Source of the DNA: Candidatus Rifleibacteriota bacterium
GTDB lineage: Bacteria; Riflebacteria; Ozemobacteria; Ozemobacterales; Ozemobacteraceae
DNA: 30,437 nucleotides
Assembly (NCBI GenBank): GCA_029564115.1
Contig: JAKQQP010000284.1
Coordinates: 1 to 30,437 of the forward strand
Reading direction: 5' to 3'
Under the pieces are notes generated by a model. The model was given only the letters and a program-made list of their open reading frames with translations. It made no database searches and had not been told where the DNA came from. Positions 22,559 through 30,437 of this stretch are shown here, in pieces. How positions within the stretch are numbered: position 1 is the stretch's first letter; each line of letters starts with the position of its first letter. Made by a program: the position numbers and the translations under genes.

Positions 22559-25435
22559 TTAGCGTTTTTCAAAGTACTTACGGAAATTTTCATCCATATG
22601 TTTCAAGGCTTCGACACTCGACCGGGCCGATTCATCGCTCTCGCCGCTCGACTTCAGCTTTTCAACGATGGCTTCGGGGCTTGTCCCGGTTGATAAAGAA
22701 CGACTCAGATCGATCAGACTGCTGAAGTTTTTGCCGAAGTCTGCAAAAGCTGCAATATGCTCGTTCCCGGGCATGGATTTAAGTTCTTTCATCAGGCGAT
22801 CCTGCCATTTTATCCAGTTGGTCGAATCCTGTTTCTGTTCGGCAAGTTCCATGAGGCGCTGCAGAGCGGTCAGCTTGCCATAATGGTTCAGGCTCTGGTC
22901 GTTGGCCGCCTGTTCGTAGTAGGCCTCAGCCGCCGAAAAATCGCCGGCATCCCAGGCACGGCTGCCATTGAGAAAATGCGGGTTCAAGCTGGCGGCAGCC
23001 ACCATTCTCTCTTCTTCTGAAGCATTGGGATTGTTTGCCACTTCAAGCATATACTGACGAAAATCTTTTTCGTAATTGTCGTAAAAACTCTGCCGCTCCT
23101 CAAAACTTGTGGTAAGAGCAGCCGAATAAGCCCTGCTGGAAAGCAGCTCCCTGGCCCCGGTTTTGAGAGTGCCCTGCCAGTCAGAACTGCCAACCTGCGT
23201 TGAGCTGGTCGACGAAACCTCAGCTGTTTTGATAAAACCAATGTTGCCGCCTGAACTCCCGCTTCCCGTAGAGATCGCCGGTCTGTCACCGCCAATATTC
23301 CAGGTGAACCACAAAACCGGGATGAGAAGAACCATGCCGACAAGATAAACCCACTTGAACTCGAACATATGCAGAAAAAGCTTTTCAACAGGCGAATCTT
23401 CGGGGGCGGCCGGTGTAATTTCAAGGTCATCATCACCAACAACCGAATTGTAAGAATAATTGTTTTTGTCCTGCAAAGACCTTTCCTGATCTGCCTTGAA
23501 GATCTCCCAACACTCGTTTTCCAGGTCTTCCGGCCGCCACTCCAGCCCCTTTTCAGCCGATATCAGAGCCACGCGCCAGATATCTTCGAACCCAGGCTTA
23601 AGATCGCCATCGCTCTTATGAGTCAAGGTAAAAAGACGAATAACACCTTCGCGCGTCGGGTTGGCCGCAACCATATAGGCAGCCTGCATCTGAAGTTCTA
23701 TATTTGGCTCGTGCGCGAGGAACTTCAATAAAACAGGCTCCGCCGAAGGGTAATCGAGCAAAGGGAGCAGCGAAAGACCCAGGCGTCGCGATGAGACAAT
23801 CCCCGACCTTAAAACCGATTGCAGATATTGAACAGCACCTTCTTTGTCAGCTTTCAAATAGACTTCCAGGGCAGCCGATTTGACTCTTGGGTCATCTGCG
23901 GCCAGATACCCGTTCAATACGGGCAAAAGCACATCGAGATCGATATTGCCAAGTGTCTTGATCGCCTGAGCAACCACCGACGGGTCTTTGTCGGCAAGAA
24001 AATCTGTCACAGCCGGAGAATCAATTCGACTGCCATACAGTTCAAAAATCTTCAGGATTTCGAGCACAACGCTCTTCTTCAGGTCTGCACGCAGCAAAGC
24101 CTGAAGAGCCTGTCGCGCCTGCAGGTATGCGTCATCAGCTCTCAAACCAGCCAGAATCCGGCGTTGTTCTTTCAATGAAAGCAGAACGAATTTTTCGACA
24201 TCAGGAAACAGCACGCCCGAACTCTCAGTTTCAACCGGCTTGTCAACCAGAAGTGGCTCGATAAGACCTTTTACTTCGTCGGCTGTTTCAGCGACACAAT
24301 GTCGTTCGAGAGCTTTCTTCACATTTTCGCGGGCGGCAAATTCTCTAAGTCTTTCTACTGCAGCAATCCGAATATATTTGTCTGAACTTGCCAGATCAGA
24401 AATGGCGCATTTGATAAGCTGTTCAGACCTTCTGTCGGCAATCTTCAGTTTCAGCTCGGCAACATATTCTTCGAAACTCACGTTCAACAAGCCGGCAACC
24501 TGAACTGCCTCGATACTCTGTTTGAGAACCAGTTGCATAATGTGCTTTTTCAGACCATTCGCAAGGGTCAGAATGTCGTAAATCTTCAAAGGCAAGGCTG
24601 GAGCGGGGTTAAAAGACACGACAAACCCTGCCTTGATCAATAACAACGGCCTGGTCTCGCGACCAAGAAACTGCATAAACAGGTTTTCCACCTGACTAAA
24701 ATCAATCAACATCAGCTCTCTCAACGCTTTTTGTCTGACAAGAGCATTGTCATGCAACAAAAAAGCCTGCAGATACTTAAAAGCTTCACTGCTATCGATC
24801 AGCCTGAGCAAATGGACCGCATGCAGCCTGACCTGAAATGAAGCCGAGGTGAGGCCTATTCTGACCTGTTTTTTAAAAAGCTCGACATCATACTGCTGCA
24901 GAAGCGAAAGACCAGCACAGATTATTTCCGGGGCAGCGCCGAGCGACAGCATCGGAACCACATCGCAATCGTCCCGGTTACCATAGCGACTTAGAACGTT
25001 CAGCCCCGCTTCGATCAGGCTGGAATTTTTTTCCGATGAAAGACAATCGCGCCATTCCTGTAAAGTCTGCGAAGACGGCGTTTTGCGTATGAGAGAGGGT
25101 GCGAGCCTGACCTTGGCCAGGTCACCATCGGCTATATAACTTTTTACAAGCGCCGGAGTAACTTCATGGCTTTTAAGTGCCTCTTTCAGTTCCAGACGGG
25201 CTTTTTCAAGAGACAGAACCAGAGTCGCAAGCTGTCGGCAGACTGCAGACTTATCTTTGGCGATTATTGCGGTCAGTCTGTCGGTCAACCCTCTTATTCC
25301 GGCAGGCGCTCCGGTTGCGGCGAGCTCTTCGAGGGCAATCTGTCTGTCAACCTCTGATGACGAGCCAAGAGAAAGCTCCAACCAGTCGTTCAGGTCGAGC
25401 TTTTCAGGCCAGCTGCCAGGGCGACCATCGGTCAT
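22559..25435 (-). CDS. HEAT-repeat protein with a single membrane helix and a TPR-like C-terminal domain
   Basis: 958 residues. Residues about 10-670 are a chain of HEAT-type helical pairs (DPSVVAQAIKTLGNIDLDVL, DDPRVKSAALEVYLKADKEG, VRLHAVHLLRLIDSSEAFKY). A single transmembrane helix follows (about 694-712, VYLVGMVLLIPVLWFTW), then a Gly/Ser-rich linker and a helical TPR-like domain (about 760-958; ASLNPHFLNGSRAWDAGDFS). There is no signal peptide, so the HEAT part should be cytoplasmic and the C-terminal domain periplasmic. First gene of the operon with three prepilin-type genes; a trans-envelope scaffold for that machine is a reasonable inference. Start ATG 25435 has AGAGG about 10 bases upstream. 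Confidence 0.8.
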   Translation of the reverse strand: MTDGRPGSWPEKLDLNDWLELSLGSSSEVDRQIALEELAATGAPAGIRGLTDRLTAIIAKDKSAVCRQLATLVLSLEKARLELKEALKSHEVTPALVKSYIADGDLAKVRLAPSLIRKTPSSQTLQEWRDCLSSEKNSSLIEAGLNVLSRYGNRDDCDVVPMLSLGAAPEIICAGLSLLQQYDVELFKKQVRIGLTSASFQVRLHAVHLLRLIDSSEAFKYLQAFLLHDNALVRQKALRELMLIDFSQVENLFMQFLGRETRPLLLIKAGFVVSFNPAPALPLKIYDILTLANGLKKHIMQLVLKQSIEAVQVAGLLNVSFEEYVAELKLKIADRRSEQLIKCAISDLASSDKYIRIAAVERLREFAARENVKKALERHCVAETADEVKGLIEPLLVDKPVETESSGVLFPDVEKFVLLSLKEQRRILAGLRADDAYLQARQALQALLRADLKKSVVLEILKIFELYGSRIDSPAVTDFLADKDPSVVAQAIKTLGNIDLDVLLPVLNGYLAADDPRVKSAALEVYLKADKEGAVQYLQSVLRSGIVSSRRLGLSLLPLLDYPSAEPVLLKFLAHEPNIELQMQAAYMVAANPTREGVIRLFTLTHKSDGDLKPGFEDIWRVALISAEKGLEWRPEDLENECWEIFKADQERSLQDKNNYSYNSVVGDDDLEITPAAPEDSPVEKLFLHMFEFKWVYLVGMVLLIPVLWFTWNIGGDRPAISTGSGSSGGNIGFIKTAEVSSTSSTQVGSSDWQGTLKTGARELLSSRAYSAALTTSFEERQSFYDNYEKDFRQYMLEVANNPNASEEERMVAAASLNPHFLNGSRAWDAGDFSAAEAYYEQAANDQSLNHYGKLTALQRLMELAEQKQDSTNWIKWQDRLMKELKSMPGNEHIAAFADFGKNFSSLIDLSRSLSTGTSPEAIVEKLKSSGESDESARSSVEALKHMDENFRKYFEKR

Positions 25436-25479
25436 AATTCAAGAACCTCTGATTAGCTGATTTTGTTCTTCCGCGCCTA

Positions 25480-25509
25480 AGTATAACAAAGCGGCCACTG
25501 CAAAGCTAA
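25480..25509 (-). promoter_or_regulatory. Extended -10 promoter of the HEAT/pseudopilin operon
   Basis: On the minus strand: weak TTAGCT (25509-25504), an 18-bp spacer and TATACT (25485-25480), with TGT directly before the -10. It lies 45 bp upstream of the ATG. Confidence 0.55.
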
Positions 25510-25654
25510 TATTTGTCACCTCAGTTAAGAACAGATGCAAAGTTTTTTCGACAACACCTGCAAATTCGTGTTTCGAAACAGCGTGTGTTTATTTATATAC
25601 TTTTGTATAATTCACGAAAATTTCAAATTAGAACCGGAGCTTTTCTGCTGCTGT

Positions 25655-26529
25655 ATGAGCTTTTTAATCATCACCTCTCTGATCTGGGCGTTTTCATTCG
25701 GGCTGATAAAAGACGGGCTCGACGGTATTCCTTCTGCAATAGTGACCGTAAGTCGCCTCGGAATTGCCTGTATCGTATTTTTACCATTTTTGCGGCCTGC
25801 CAGACTGCCGTTAAGAACGGTCGTCAACCTTCTGCTGACCGGTGCAGTGCAATACGGGTTGATGTATCTGTTTTATATCGAAGCTTTTCGCTACCTCAAA
25901 GCTTACGAAATTGCCCTTTTTACGGTTTTCACACCGTTTTTTGTCGCACTTGTCAACGACGTCTCAGAAAGAAGAGTGAATCTGGTGGCGGCGGGCAGTT
26001 GTCTGCTGGCTGTGATCGGCGGCCTGATCATTCGCTACGATCAGCCCACTTCAACCGATATGCAGACCGGTTTTTTGCTCATGCAGGCCTCAAACCTCTG
26101 CTTCGCTTTCGGGCAGATTCATTACCGCCGGATCATGGCCAGACTAGAGGTCGTTAAAAGCGACCTGCAGGTATTCGGGCTTCTCTACCTTGGCGCCACG
26201 CTGACAGCAACGCTGGCAGCCTGTAGAACAGACTGGTCCACAGTCGTTTTCACAACCAGACAACTGTTGATTTGGCCTATCTCGGTGCTGTCGCCGCCGG
26301 CCTGGGATTTTTTCTCTGGAACGCCGGAGCAAGGCGAGTAAACCCCGGCACCCTTGCCGTGTTCAACAATCTGAAAATTCCGCTCGGCATAATTGTGTCA
26401 ATAATGTTTTTCGGGGAAAATGCCGACTGGCGCGGACTGCTGACCGGCGGTTCGCTGATGCTGCTGGCGCTGCTGCTGAATGAACGTTGCCAACCACGAC
26501 CACCTCTATCTGACGACCTCGCGGGCTAA
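25655..26529 (+). pseudogene. DMT/EamA-family permease broken by a -1 frameshift
   Basis: Frame one runs from ATG 25655 and encodes about eight hydrophobic helices typical of the drug/metabolite transporter family (SFLIITSLIWAFSFGLIKDG; LFYIEAFRYLKAYEIALFTV). Near 26271 it leaves homology and stops at 26341. The missing last two helices continue in another frame (AYLGAVAAGLGFFLWNAGAR ... GGSLMLLALLLNE) to 26529. Adding one T to the TTT run at 26271-26273 restores a seamless LLILAYLGAV. So this is a recent single-base loss or an assembly/sequencing error in a 10-helix inner-membrane permease of unknown substrate. The ribosome site is poor (GGAG about 16 bases upstream). TATAAT at 25606-25611 may be its -10. 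Confidence 0.8.
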
Positions 26530-26558
26530 TTGACTTTTGCCGCTGATGGTGCGATAAT
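26530..26558 (+). promoter_or_regulatory. Promoter of the adenosylhomocysteinase gene
   Basis: TTGACT (26530-26535), a 17-bp spacer and GATAAT (26553-26558). The leader of about 46 nt has AAGGAG 10 bases before the ATG and no room for an SAH riboswitch. Confidence 0.75.
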
Positions 26559-26611
26559 TTAGAACCGTTTTAAAGCCCTTACGGGTGAATATTTTAAGGA
26601 GTTGTTTTTAA

Positions 26612-28054
26612 ATGAAGCAAACCGCCATGGAGAAAGAAAAAGTGACCGCCACCAAAAGACTTCCCTACAAAGTCAAAGACATTGATCTCTGGCAACTTGG
26701 CCGCAAGGAAATTGAAATCGCTGAACACGAAATGCCGGGCCTGATGGCTCTGCGCGAAAAATACGGCAAGAAAAAACCTCTGCGTGGCTCAAGAATTATG
26801 GGTTCGCTTCATATGACAGTACAGACTGCCGTTCTGATCGAAACTCTGGTAGAACTCGGAGCCGATGTCAGATGGTGCAGCTGCAACATTTTTTCTACCC
26901 AGGATACAGCTGCGGCAGCAATTGCCAAAGCCGGCGTTCCGGTATTTGCCTGGAAAGGCGAAACTCTTGAAGAATACTGGTGGTGCACCAATGAAGCACT
27001 GATCTGGCCTGACGGTCAGGGCCCCAACCTCATCGTCGATGACGGTGGCGATGCCACTCTCATGATTCATCTCGGCGCCCAGGCTGAAAAGAACCCCAAA
27101 GTTCTCGACAAAGCCACAGATGGCGAAGATGAAGCCCAGCTGATCGCCATGCTCAAAAAGACACTCAAATCAGAACCCCAGAAGTGGACGAACATCGCTA
27201 AAAACGTCAAAGGCGTCAGCGAAGAAACCACCACCGGCGTTCACCGTCTCTATAAGATGCTCGAAGAAAAGAGCCTTCTTTTCCCGGCCATCAACGTTAA
27301 CGATTCGGTTACCAAATCTAAATTCGACAACCTTTATGGCTGCCGCGAAAGTCTTGCCGATGGCATCAAACGTGCCACCGACGTAATGGTTGCCGGTAAA
27401 GTTGCAGTAGTCTGCGGTTATGGCGATGTTGGCAAAGGCTGTGCCCAGAGCATGCGCAATTTCGGCGCCCGCGTCATCGTTACAGAAATCGACCCGATCT
27501 GCGCCCTTCAGGCCGCCATGGAAGGTTTCGAAGTTAAAACCGTTGAAGATACCCTTGGCAGCGCCGACATCTATATTACCACTACCGGTAACAAAGACGT
27601 CATCACCGCTGACCACTGCGCAAAAATGAAAGATCAGGCCATCGTGTGCAATATCGGCCACTTCGATAACGAAATCCAGATGGCCAAGATCGAAGCCTGG
27701 CCCGGAATCAAGAAAACCAATATCAAACCCCAGGTCGACAAATACACCTACAAAGACGGCAAGATGATCTACATCCTTGCCGAAGGCCGCCTGGTAAACC
27801 TTGGCTGTGCCACCGGTCACCCCAGCTTTGTCATGAGCAACTCATTCACCAACCAGACTCTTGCTCAGCTCGACCTCTGGCAGAATGACCACGAAATCGG
27901 CGTTTATACTCTCCCCAAAAAGCTTGACGAAGAAGTAGCCCGCCTGCACCTCGAAAAAATCGGTGTTAAACTCACCAAACTGACCCCGAAACAGGCTGAA
28001 TACATTGGCGTCCCGGTTGAAGGCCCCTATAAACCCAATCACTATCGCTACTAA
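26612..28054 (+). CDS. ahcY: Adenosylhomocysteinase (S-adenosyl-L-homocysteine hydrolase)
   Basis: 480 residues, the length of the bacterial form that carries an extra segment of about 40 residues relative to shorter orthologues. Substrate-binding motifs [20 protein letters not shown] (64-83) and [15 protein letters not shown] are present. The Rossmann NAD+ site is GYGDVGKG (269-276), followed by the acidic residue in VTEIDP. The C-terminus PYKPNHYRY carries the conserved Lys and Tyr that reach into the neighbouring subunit's NAD site. It splits SAH to homocysteine and adenosine, clearing the product inhibitor of SAM-dependent methyltransferases. Codon choice is notably even, with strong promoter and ribosome site, suggesting high expression. 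A second in-frame ATG at 26627 is a less likely start. Confidence 0.98.
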   Translation: MKQTAMEKEKVTATKRLPYKVKDIDLWQLGRKEIEIAEHEMPGLMALREKYGKKKPLRGSRIMGSLHMTVQTAVLIETLVELGADVRWCSCNIFSTQDTAAAAIAKAGVPVFAWKGETLEEYWWCTNEALIWPDGQGPNLIVDDGGDATLMIHLGAQAEKNPKVLDKATDGEDEAQLIAMLKKTLKSEPQKWTNIAKNVKGVSEETTTGVHRLYKMLEEKSLLFPAINVNDSVTKSKFDNLYGCRESLADGIKRATDVMVAGKVAVVCGYGDVGKGCAQSMRNFGARVIVTEIDPICALQAAMEGFEVKTVEDTLGSADIYITTTGNKDVITADHCAKMKDQAIVCNIGHFDNEIQMAKIEAWPGIKKTNIKPQVDKYTYKDGKMIYILAEGRLVNLGCATGHPSFVMSNSFTNQTLAQLDLWQNDHEIGVYTLPKKLDEEVARLHLEKIGVKLTKLTPKQAEYIGVPVEGPYKPNHYRY

Positions 28055-28082
28055 CCAAACAGACAGCCGCTGACAAAACGGG

Positions 28083-28098
28083 CTGTCCCATAGGACAG
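28083..28098 (+). repeat. Hairpin CTGTCC-CATA-GGACAG after ahcY
   Basis: Perfect 6-bp arms with a 4-nt loop, 28 bp beyond the ahcY stop and just upstream of the terminator. There is no T-run of its own. It may stabilise the ahcY 3' end. Confidence 0.45.
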
Positions 28099-28113
28099 TG
28101 CCGACTCTTAAAA

Positions 28114-28147
28114 AAGAAGCTCCAAAATCGCTTTTGGGGCTTCTTTT
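28114..28147 (+). terminator. Rho-independent terminator after ahcY
   Basis: Arms AAGAAGCTCCAAAA (28114-28127) and TTTTGGGGCTTCTT (28132-28145) pair over 14 bp with one T-G wobble. The loop is TCGC, and the stem ends in a T-run. An A-run on the other side could make it work in both directions. Confidence 0.85.
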
Positions 28148-28320
28148 CTTGTCTTGCGAAAAATATACTAAAATTATTTTGCAAGAAGAGTTTACATGGC
28201 TTACTTTCAGAAAAAGACTATCCACAGGGTCAGGGAGTGCTGTTTCACGCCGATATTTTCACCTTGATTCCCTGAAACCATTTGGTGCGACGTTCACAAA
28301 TTCGTTGAAGAACTTAATTT

Positions 28321-28421
28321 ATCAGGTCCAAGAGCTACTTATTCTGGCGGCGGAGCTCAGTGCTACCATTTTTTGTGGTAGATAATGTTCAATCTGAGCA
28401 AAATTGCATGATGGACCTGAT
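28321..28421. repeat. Separated inverted repeat ATCAGGTCCA ... TGGACCTGAT
   Basis: Exact 10-bp arms at 28321-28330 and 28412-28421, 81 bp apart, enclosing a CTACCA/TGGTAG hairpin (28363-28381). A further TGGAC half-site (28432-28436) follows the second arm at exactly 20 bp. The second arm lies in the spacer of the candidate promoter. Confidence 0.5.
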
Positions 28422-28432
28422 TGTGATTTAAT
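28404..28432 (+). promoter_or_regulatory. Candidate promoter of the restriction-modification gene
   Basis: TTGCAT (28404-28409), a 17-bp spacer and TTTAAT (28427-28432) with TGA before the -10 (extended -10 pattern). It lies about 65 bp upstream of the ATG at 28497. Confidence 0.45.
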
Positions 28433-28496
28433 GGACTTTACCTGACGAAAGCCCGAGTCACAACAAAAATCAACCTGAACAGAGAGTAAAACAATC

Positions 28497-30437
28497 ATGC
28501 CTTTGAGCTGGAACGAGATAAAAAGCCGCGCCATTGCCTTTTCAAAAGAGTGGGAAACCGAAACATCAGAAGACGCCGAAGCCAAATCATTCTGGGACGG
28601 CTTTTTTAACATCTTCGGCATTACCCGCAAGCGGGTTGCCTCATTCGAAGAGCCGGTAAAGAAACTTGGCGAAAAGCAGGGCTTCATTGACCTTTTCTGG
28701 AAAGGTATCTTGCTGGTTGAGCATAAATCACGCGGCAAGAACCTTGATCGGGCTTACAAACAGGCTCTTGATTATTTCCCCGGCATACTTGAGCGCGACC
28801 TGCCAAAATACATTCTTGTTTCTGACTTTGCCAGGTTCCGCCTCTATGATCTGGAAGAAAACGAACAGCATGAGTTCGATCTAAAAGACCTTCACAAAAA
28901 CATCAGGCTTTTCGGTTTTGTGGCTGGCTACCAGAAACATAAGATCCGAGAAGAAGACCCGGTTAACATTAAAGCTGCCGAAAGCATGGGGCGGCTGCAT
29001 GATCAACTTAAGGAAATAGGCTACGATGGTCACCAGCTTGAACTTTATCTGGTGCGTCTCCTGTTCTGTCTGTTTGCCGAAGACACCGGAATTTTTGAGC
29101 GGCAGACTTTCCAGAACTATGTTGAAGAAAGAACCAGCGAAGACGGCTCTGACCTGGCCTATCACATAGCTGCTTTATTTCAGGTTTTGAACACGCCAGA
29201 AAACAAGAGGCTCAAGAATCTTGATGAACAGCTGGCCGCCTTTCCATACGTCAACGGGAAGTTATTTGAGGAAATTCTGCCGAACGCCAGTTTCGACAGC
29301 AAAATGCGTCAGACCCTGCTTGATTGTTGTGCTCTCGACTGGAGCCGAATTTCACCGGCAATTTTCGGTTCGCTGTTTCAGTCTATCATGGACAAAACCG
29401 CCAGGCGCAATCTTGGCGCTCATTATACCAGCGAAAAGAACATCTTGAAGCTGATCAAGCCGCTGTTTCTCGATGCACTCTGGGAGGAGTTCAACAAAGT
29501 AAAAAACAACAGAAACAAGCTGGCCGAATTTCACCAGAAGCTTCGTTCACTAAAATTTCTCGATCCTGCTTGCGGCTGTGGCAACTTTCTGGTCATTGCC
29601 TACCGTGAATTGCGCCTGCTGGAACTCGAAATTCTTCGCGCCCTGCATGACAAGCGACAACAGATTCTTGATGTCCAGGCCCTGATCAAACTTGATGTTG
29701 ACCAGTTCTACGGCATCGAGGTTGAAGAATTCCCGGCTCAGATTGCTCAAGTGGCGTTGTGGCTGGTTGACCACCAGATGAACATGCAGGTTTCTGAAGA
29801 GTTCGGCCTGTATTTTGCGCGTATTCCGCTGCGCGGCGGCGGCACCATCGTATGCGCCAACGCCCTGCAAATAGATTGGCAAGACCTTCTTATTCCGGTC
29901 AGCACGATTGATGCTTCGGCCAATCATACGAACATCTATCTGGTAAGTGATGCAAAGAAGGCTTACGATACCATCAATGTTCAAACAAAATCATTCAAAG
30001 TGCATAAAGGCCCGGCTCCAACCGAATCAAAAGCAATAAGTTTCGACTATATCATGGGAAACCCGCCATTTATTGGTAAAAACTACCGTAGCCCCGAGCA
30101 GGATGCGGACTTACAGAAAGTTTTCAATACCGCCACCAGGCTCGAGGCAATCAAGCTCTACAAAAGCCTCGATTATGTCGCTGCCTGGTATTATCTGGCT
30201 GCTGAATACCTGCAGAAGAACAAAACCACTTGCGTAGCCTTCGTTTCGACCAACAGCATCACTCAGGGCGAACAGGTTTCTATTTTATGGCCGCCACTCA
30301 TAAACGCTGGACTAAAAATTCACTTTGCCCACCGAACTTTCAGCTGGAGCAGCGAAGCGAGAGGTAAAGCAGCCGTGCATGTTGTTATTATCGGCTTTAG
30401 CCTGGCAGAAGCTTCAGAAAAAACTCTGTTTGTTTAC
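28497..30437 (+). CDS. MmeI-type (type IIL) fused restriction endonuclease / adenine-N6 DNA methyltransferase, N-terminal 647 residues
   Basis: The frame is open from ATG 28497 to the last base with no stop; MmeI itself is about 920 residues, so roughly two thirds are visible. Opening residues MPLSWNEIKSRAIAFSKEW match the MmeI family. Nuclease motif D65-x9-E75-H-K77 (within GFIDLFWKGILLVEHKSRG) has the D/ExK spacing of MmeI. A helical spacer (about 150-330) leads to the methyltransferase: motif I LDPACGCGNF (D356) and motif IV NPPF (522-525), the gamma-class N6-adenine type. The target-recognition domain begins only near the window edge, so specificity cannot be judged. Such enzymes modify one strand and cut about 20 bp away in one polypeptide with no separate methylase gene. 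The ribosome site is weak (GAGAG). Confidence 0.9.
   Translation, partial: MPLSWNEIKSRAIAFSKEWETETSEDAEAKSFWDGFFNIFGITRKRVASFEEPVKKLGEKQGFIDLFWKGILLVEHKSRGKNLDRAYKQALDYFPGILERDLPKYILVSDFARFRLYDLEENEQHEFDLKDLHKNIRLFGFVAGYQKHKIREEDPVNIKAAESMGRLHDQLKEIGYDGHQLELYLVRLLFCLFAEDTGIFERQTFQNYVEERTSEDGSDLAYHIAALFQVLNTPENKRLKNLDEQLAAFPYVNGKLFEEILPNASFDSKMRQTLLDCCALDWSRISPAIFGSLFQSIMDKTARRNLGAHYTSEKNILKLIKPLFLDALWEEFNKVKNNRNKLAEFHQKLRSLKFLDPACGCGNFLVIAYRELRLLELEILRALHDKRQQILDVQALIKLDVDQFYGIEVEEFPAQIAQVALWLVDHQMNMQVSEEFGLYFARIPLRGGGTIVCANALQIDWQDLLIPVSTIDASANHTNIYLVSDAKKAYDTINVQTKSFKVHKGPAPTESKAISFDYIMGNPPFIGKNYRSPEQDADLQKVFNTATRLEAIKLYKSLDYVAAWYYLAAEYLQKNKTTCVAFVSTNSITQGEQVSILWPPLINAGLKIHFAHRTFSWSSEARGKAAVHVVIIGFSLAEASEKTLFVY

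Larger units (their letters stand above)
28055..28496. other. 442-bp intergenic region: hairpins, a terminator and repeats before the restriction-modification gene
   Basis: No credible gene is seen; the longest open frames are short and lack ribosome sites. It holds a 6-bp hairpin (28083-28098), the ahcY terminator (28114-28147), an AT-rich stretch flanked by TCTTGC/GCAAGA arms (28152-28186), a CTACCA/TGGTAG dyad (28363-28381), a distant inverted repeat pair (28321-28330 and 28412-28421), and a candidate promoter (28404-28432). Confidence 0.6.

Noticed and set aside
26559..26611. An SAH riboswitch ahead of ahcY
   Set aside because: The leader between the promoter and ATG is only about 46 nt, with no pseudoknot arms; too short for a known SAH riboswitch.
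27170..27820. A long minus-strand open frame (216 codons) inside ahcY
   Set aside because: It lies wholly within a highly conserved plus-strand gene, has no ribosome site and no recognisable domain; it follows from codon bias of ahcY.
28195..28270. A short 24-codon frame (ATG at 28195) in the spacer before the restriction gene, considered as a leader peptide or controller
   Set aside because: It is too short for a controller protein, has a poor ribosome site (GAAGAG) and no residue pattern worth reporting.
28321..28421. The separated inverted repeat as the ends of a small mobile element
   Set aside because: No target-site duplication is visible outside the arms and the 81-bp interior carries nothing else typical; an operator pair fits better, though this is not proven.

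Overview
The window is a gene-dense stretch (about 90% coding, no rRNA, tRNA, CRISPR array or insertion sequence seen) from a Gram-negative (diderm) bacterium. The evidence for two membranes is an outer-membrane beta-barrel protein, ClpA/ClpS, prepilin-type proteins and a periplasmic c-type haem motif. Promoters look like ordinary sigma-70 boxes, and a sigma-54 enhancer-binding regulator is also present. I cannot place the organism from sequence alone. The mix (a HEAT-repeat protein joined to pilus genes, an SPFH/zinc-ribbon protein, degenerate ATCCGTG-type spacer repeats) suggests a little-studied phylum such as Riflebacteria or a deltaproteobacterial-grade lineage, but this is a guess.

Layout. 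1-4436 (+): the end of a histidine kinase, its NtrC-type response regulator, a secreted protein with one CxxCH haem motif, a secreted TPR/polysaccharide deacetylase, and a 77-aa membrane protein. 4437-6677 (-): an SLC12-like cation-chloride/amino-acid transporter. 6957-7856 (+): an M48 metalloprotease, overlapping tail to tail with an ankyrin-repeat protein (7837-8406, -). 8623-9777 (+): an SPFH protein with three C-terminal zinc ribbons, followed by two terminators. 9969-11270 (-): an outer-membrane barrel protein behind a promoter built from nested dyads. 11461-16029 (-): an overlapping abcF-clpS-clpA operon. 16154-18361 (+): pncB (TTG start) and pncA, the two-step salvage of nicotinamide to nicotinate mononucleotide. 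18356-25435 (-): a four-gene operon of a large HEAT-repeat membrane protein, an 850-aa PilX-like protein and two prepilin-like proteins. 25655-26529 (+): a DMT/EamA permease with a one-base frameshift. 26612-28054 (+): S-adenosylhomocysteine hydrolase. From 28497 to the window end (+): an MmeI-type fused restriction endonuclease/methyltransferase, cut by the window edge.

How the genes work together. The kinase, regulator, haem protein and deacetylase are consecutive and the first three overlap, which suggests an envelope-sensing unit. abcF-clpS-clpA links ribosome-associated ABC-F activity to N-degron proteolysis. pncA and pncB form an NAD salvage module, each with its own promoter. The most unusual unit is the HEAT/PilX/pseudopilin operon, which looks like a lineage-specific set of minor pilus or secretion components with no major pilin or motor gene nearby.
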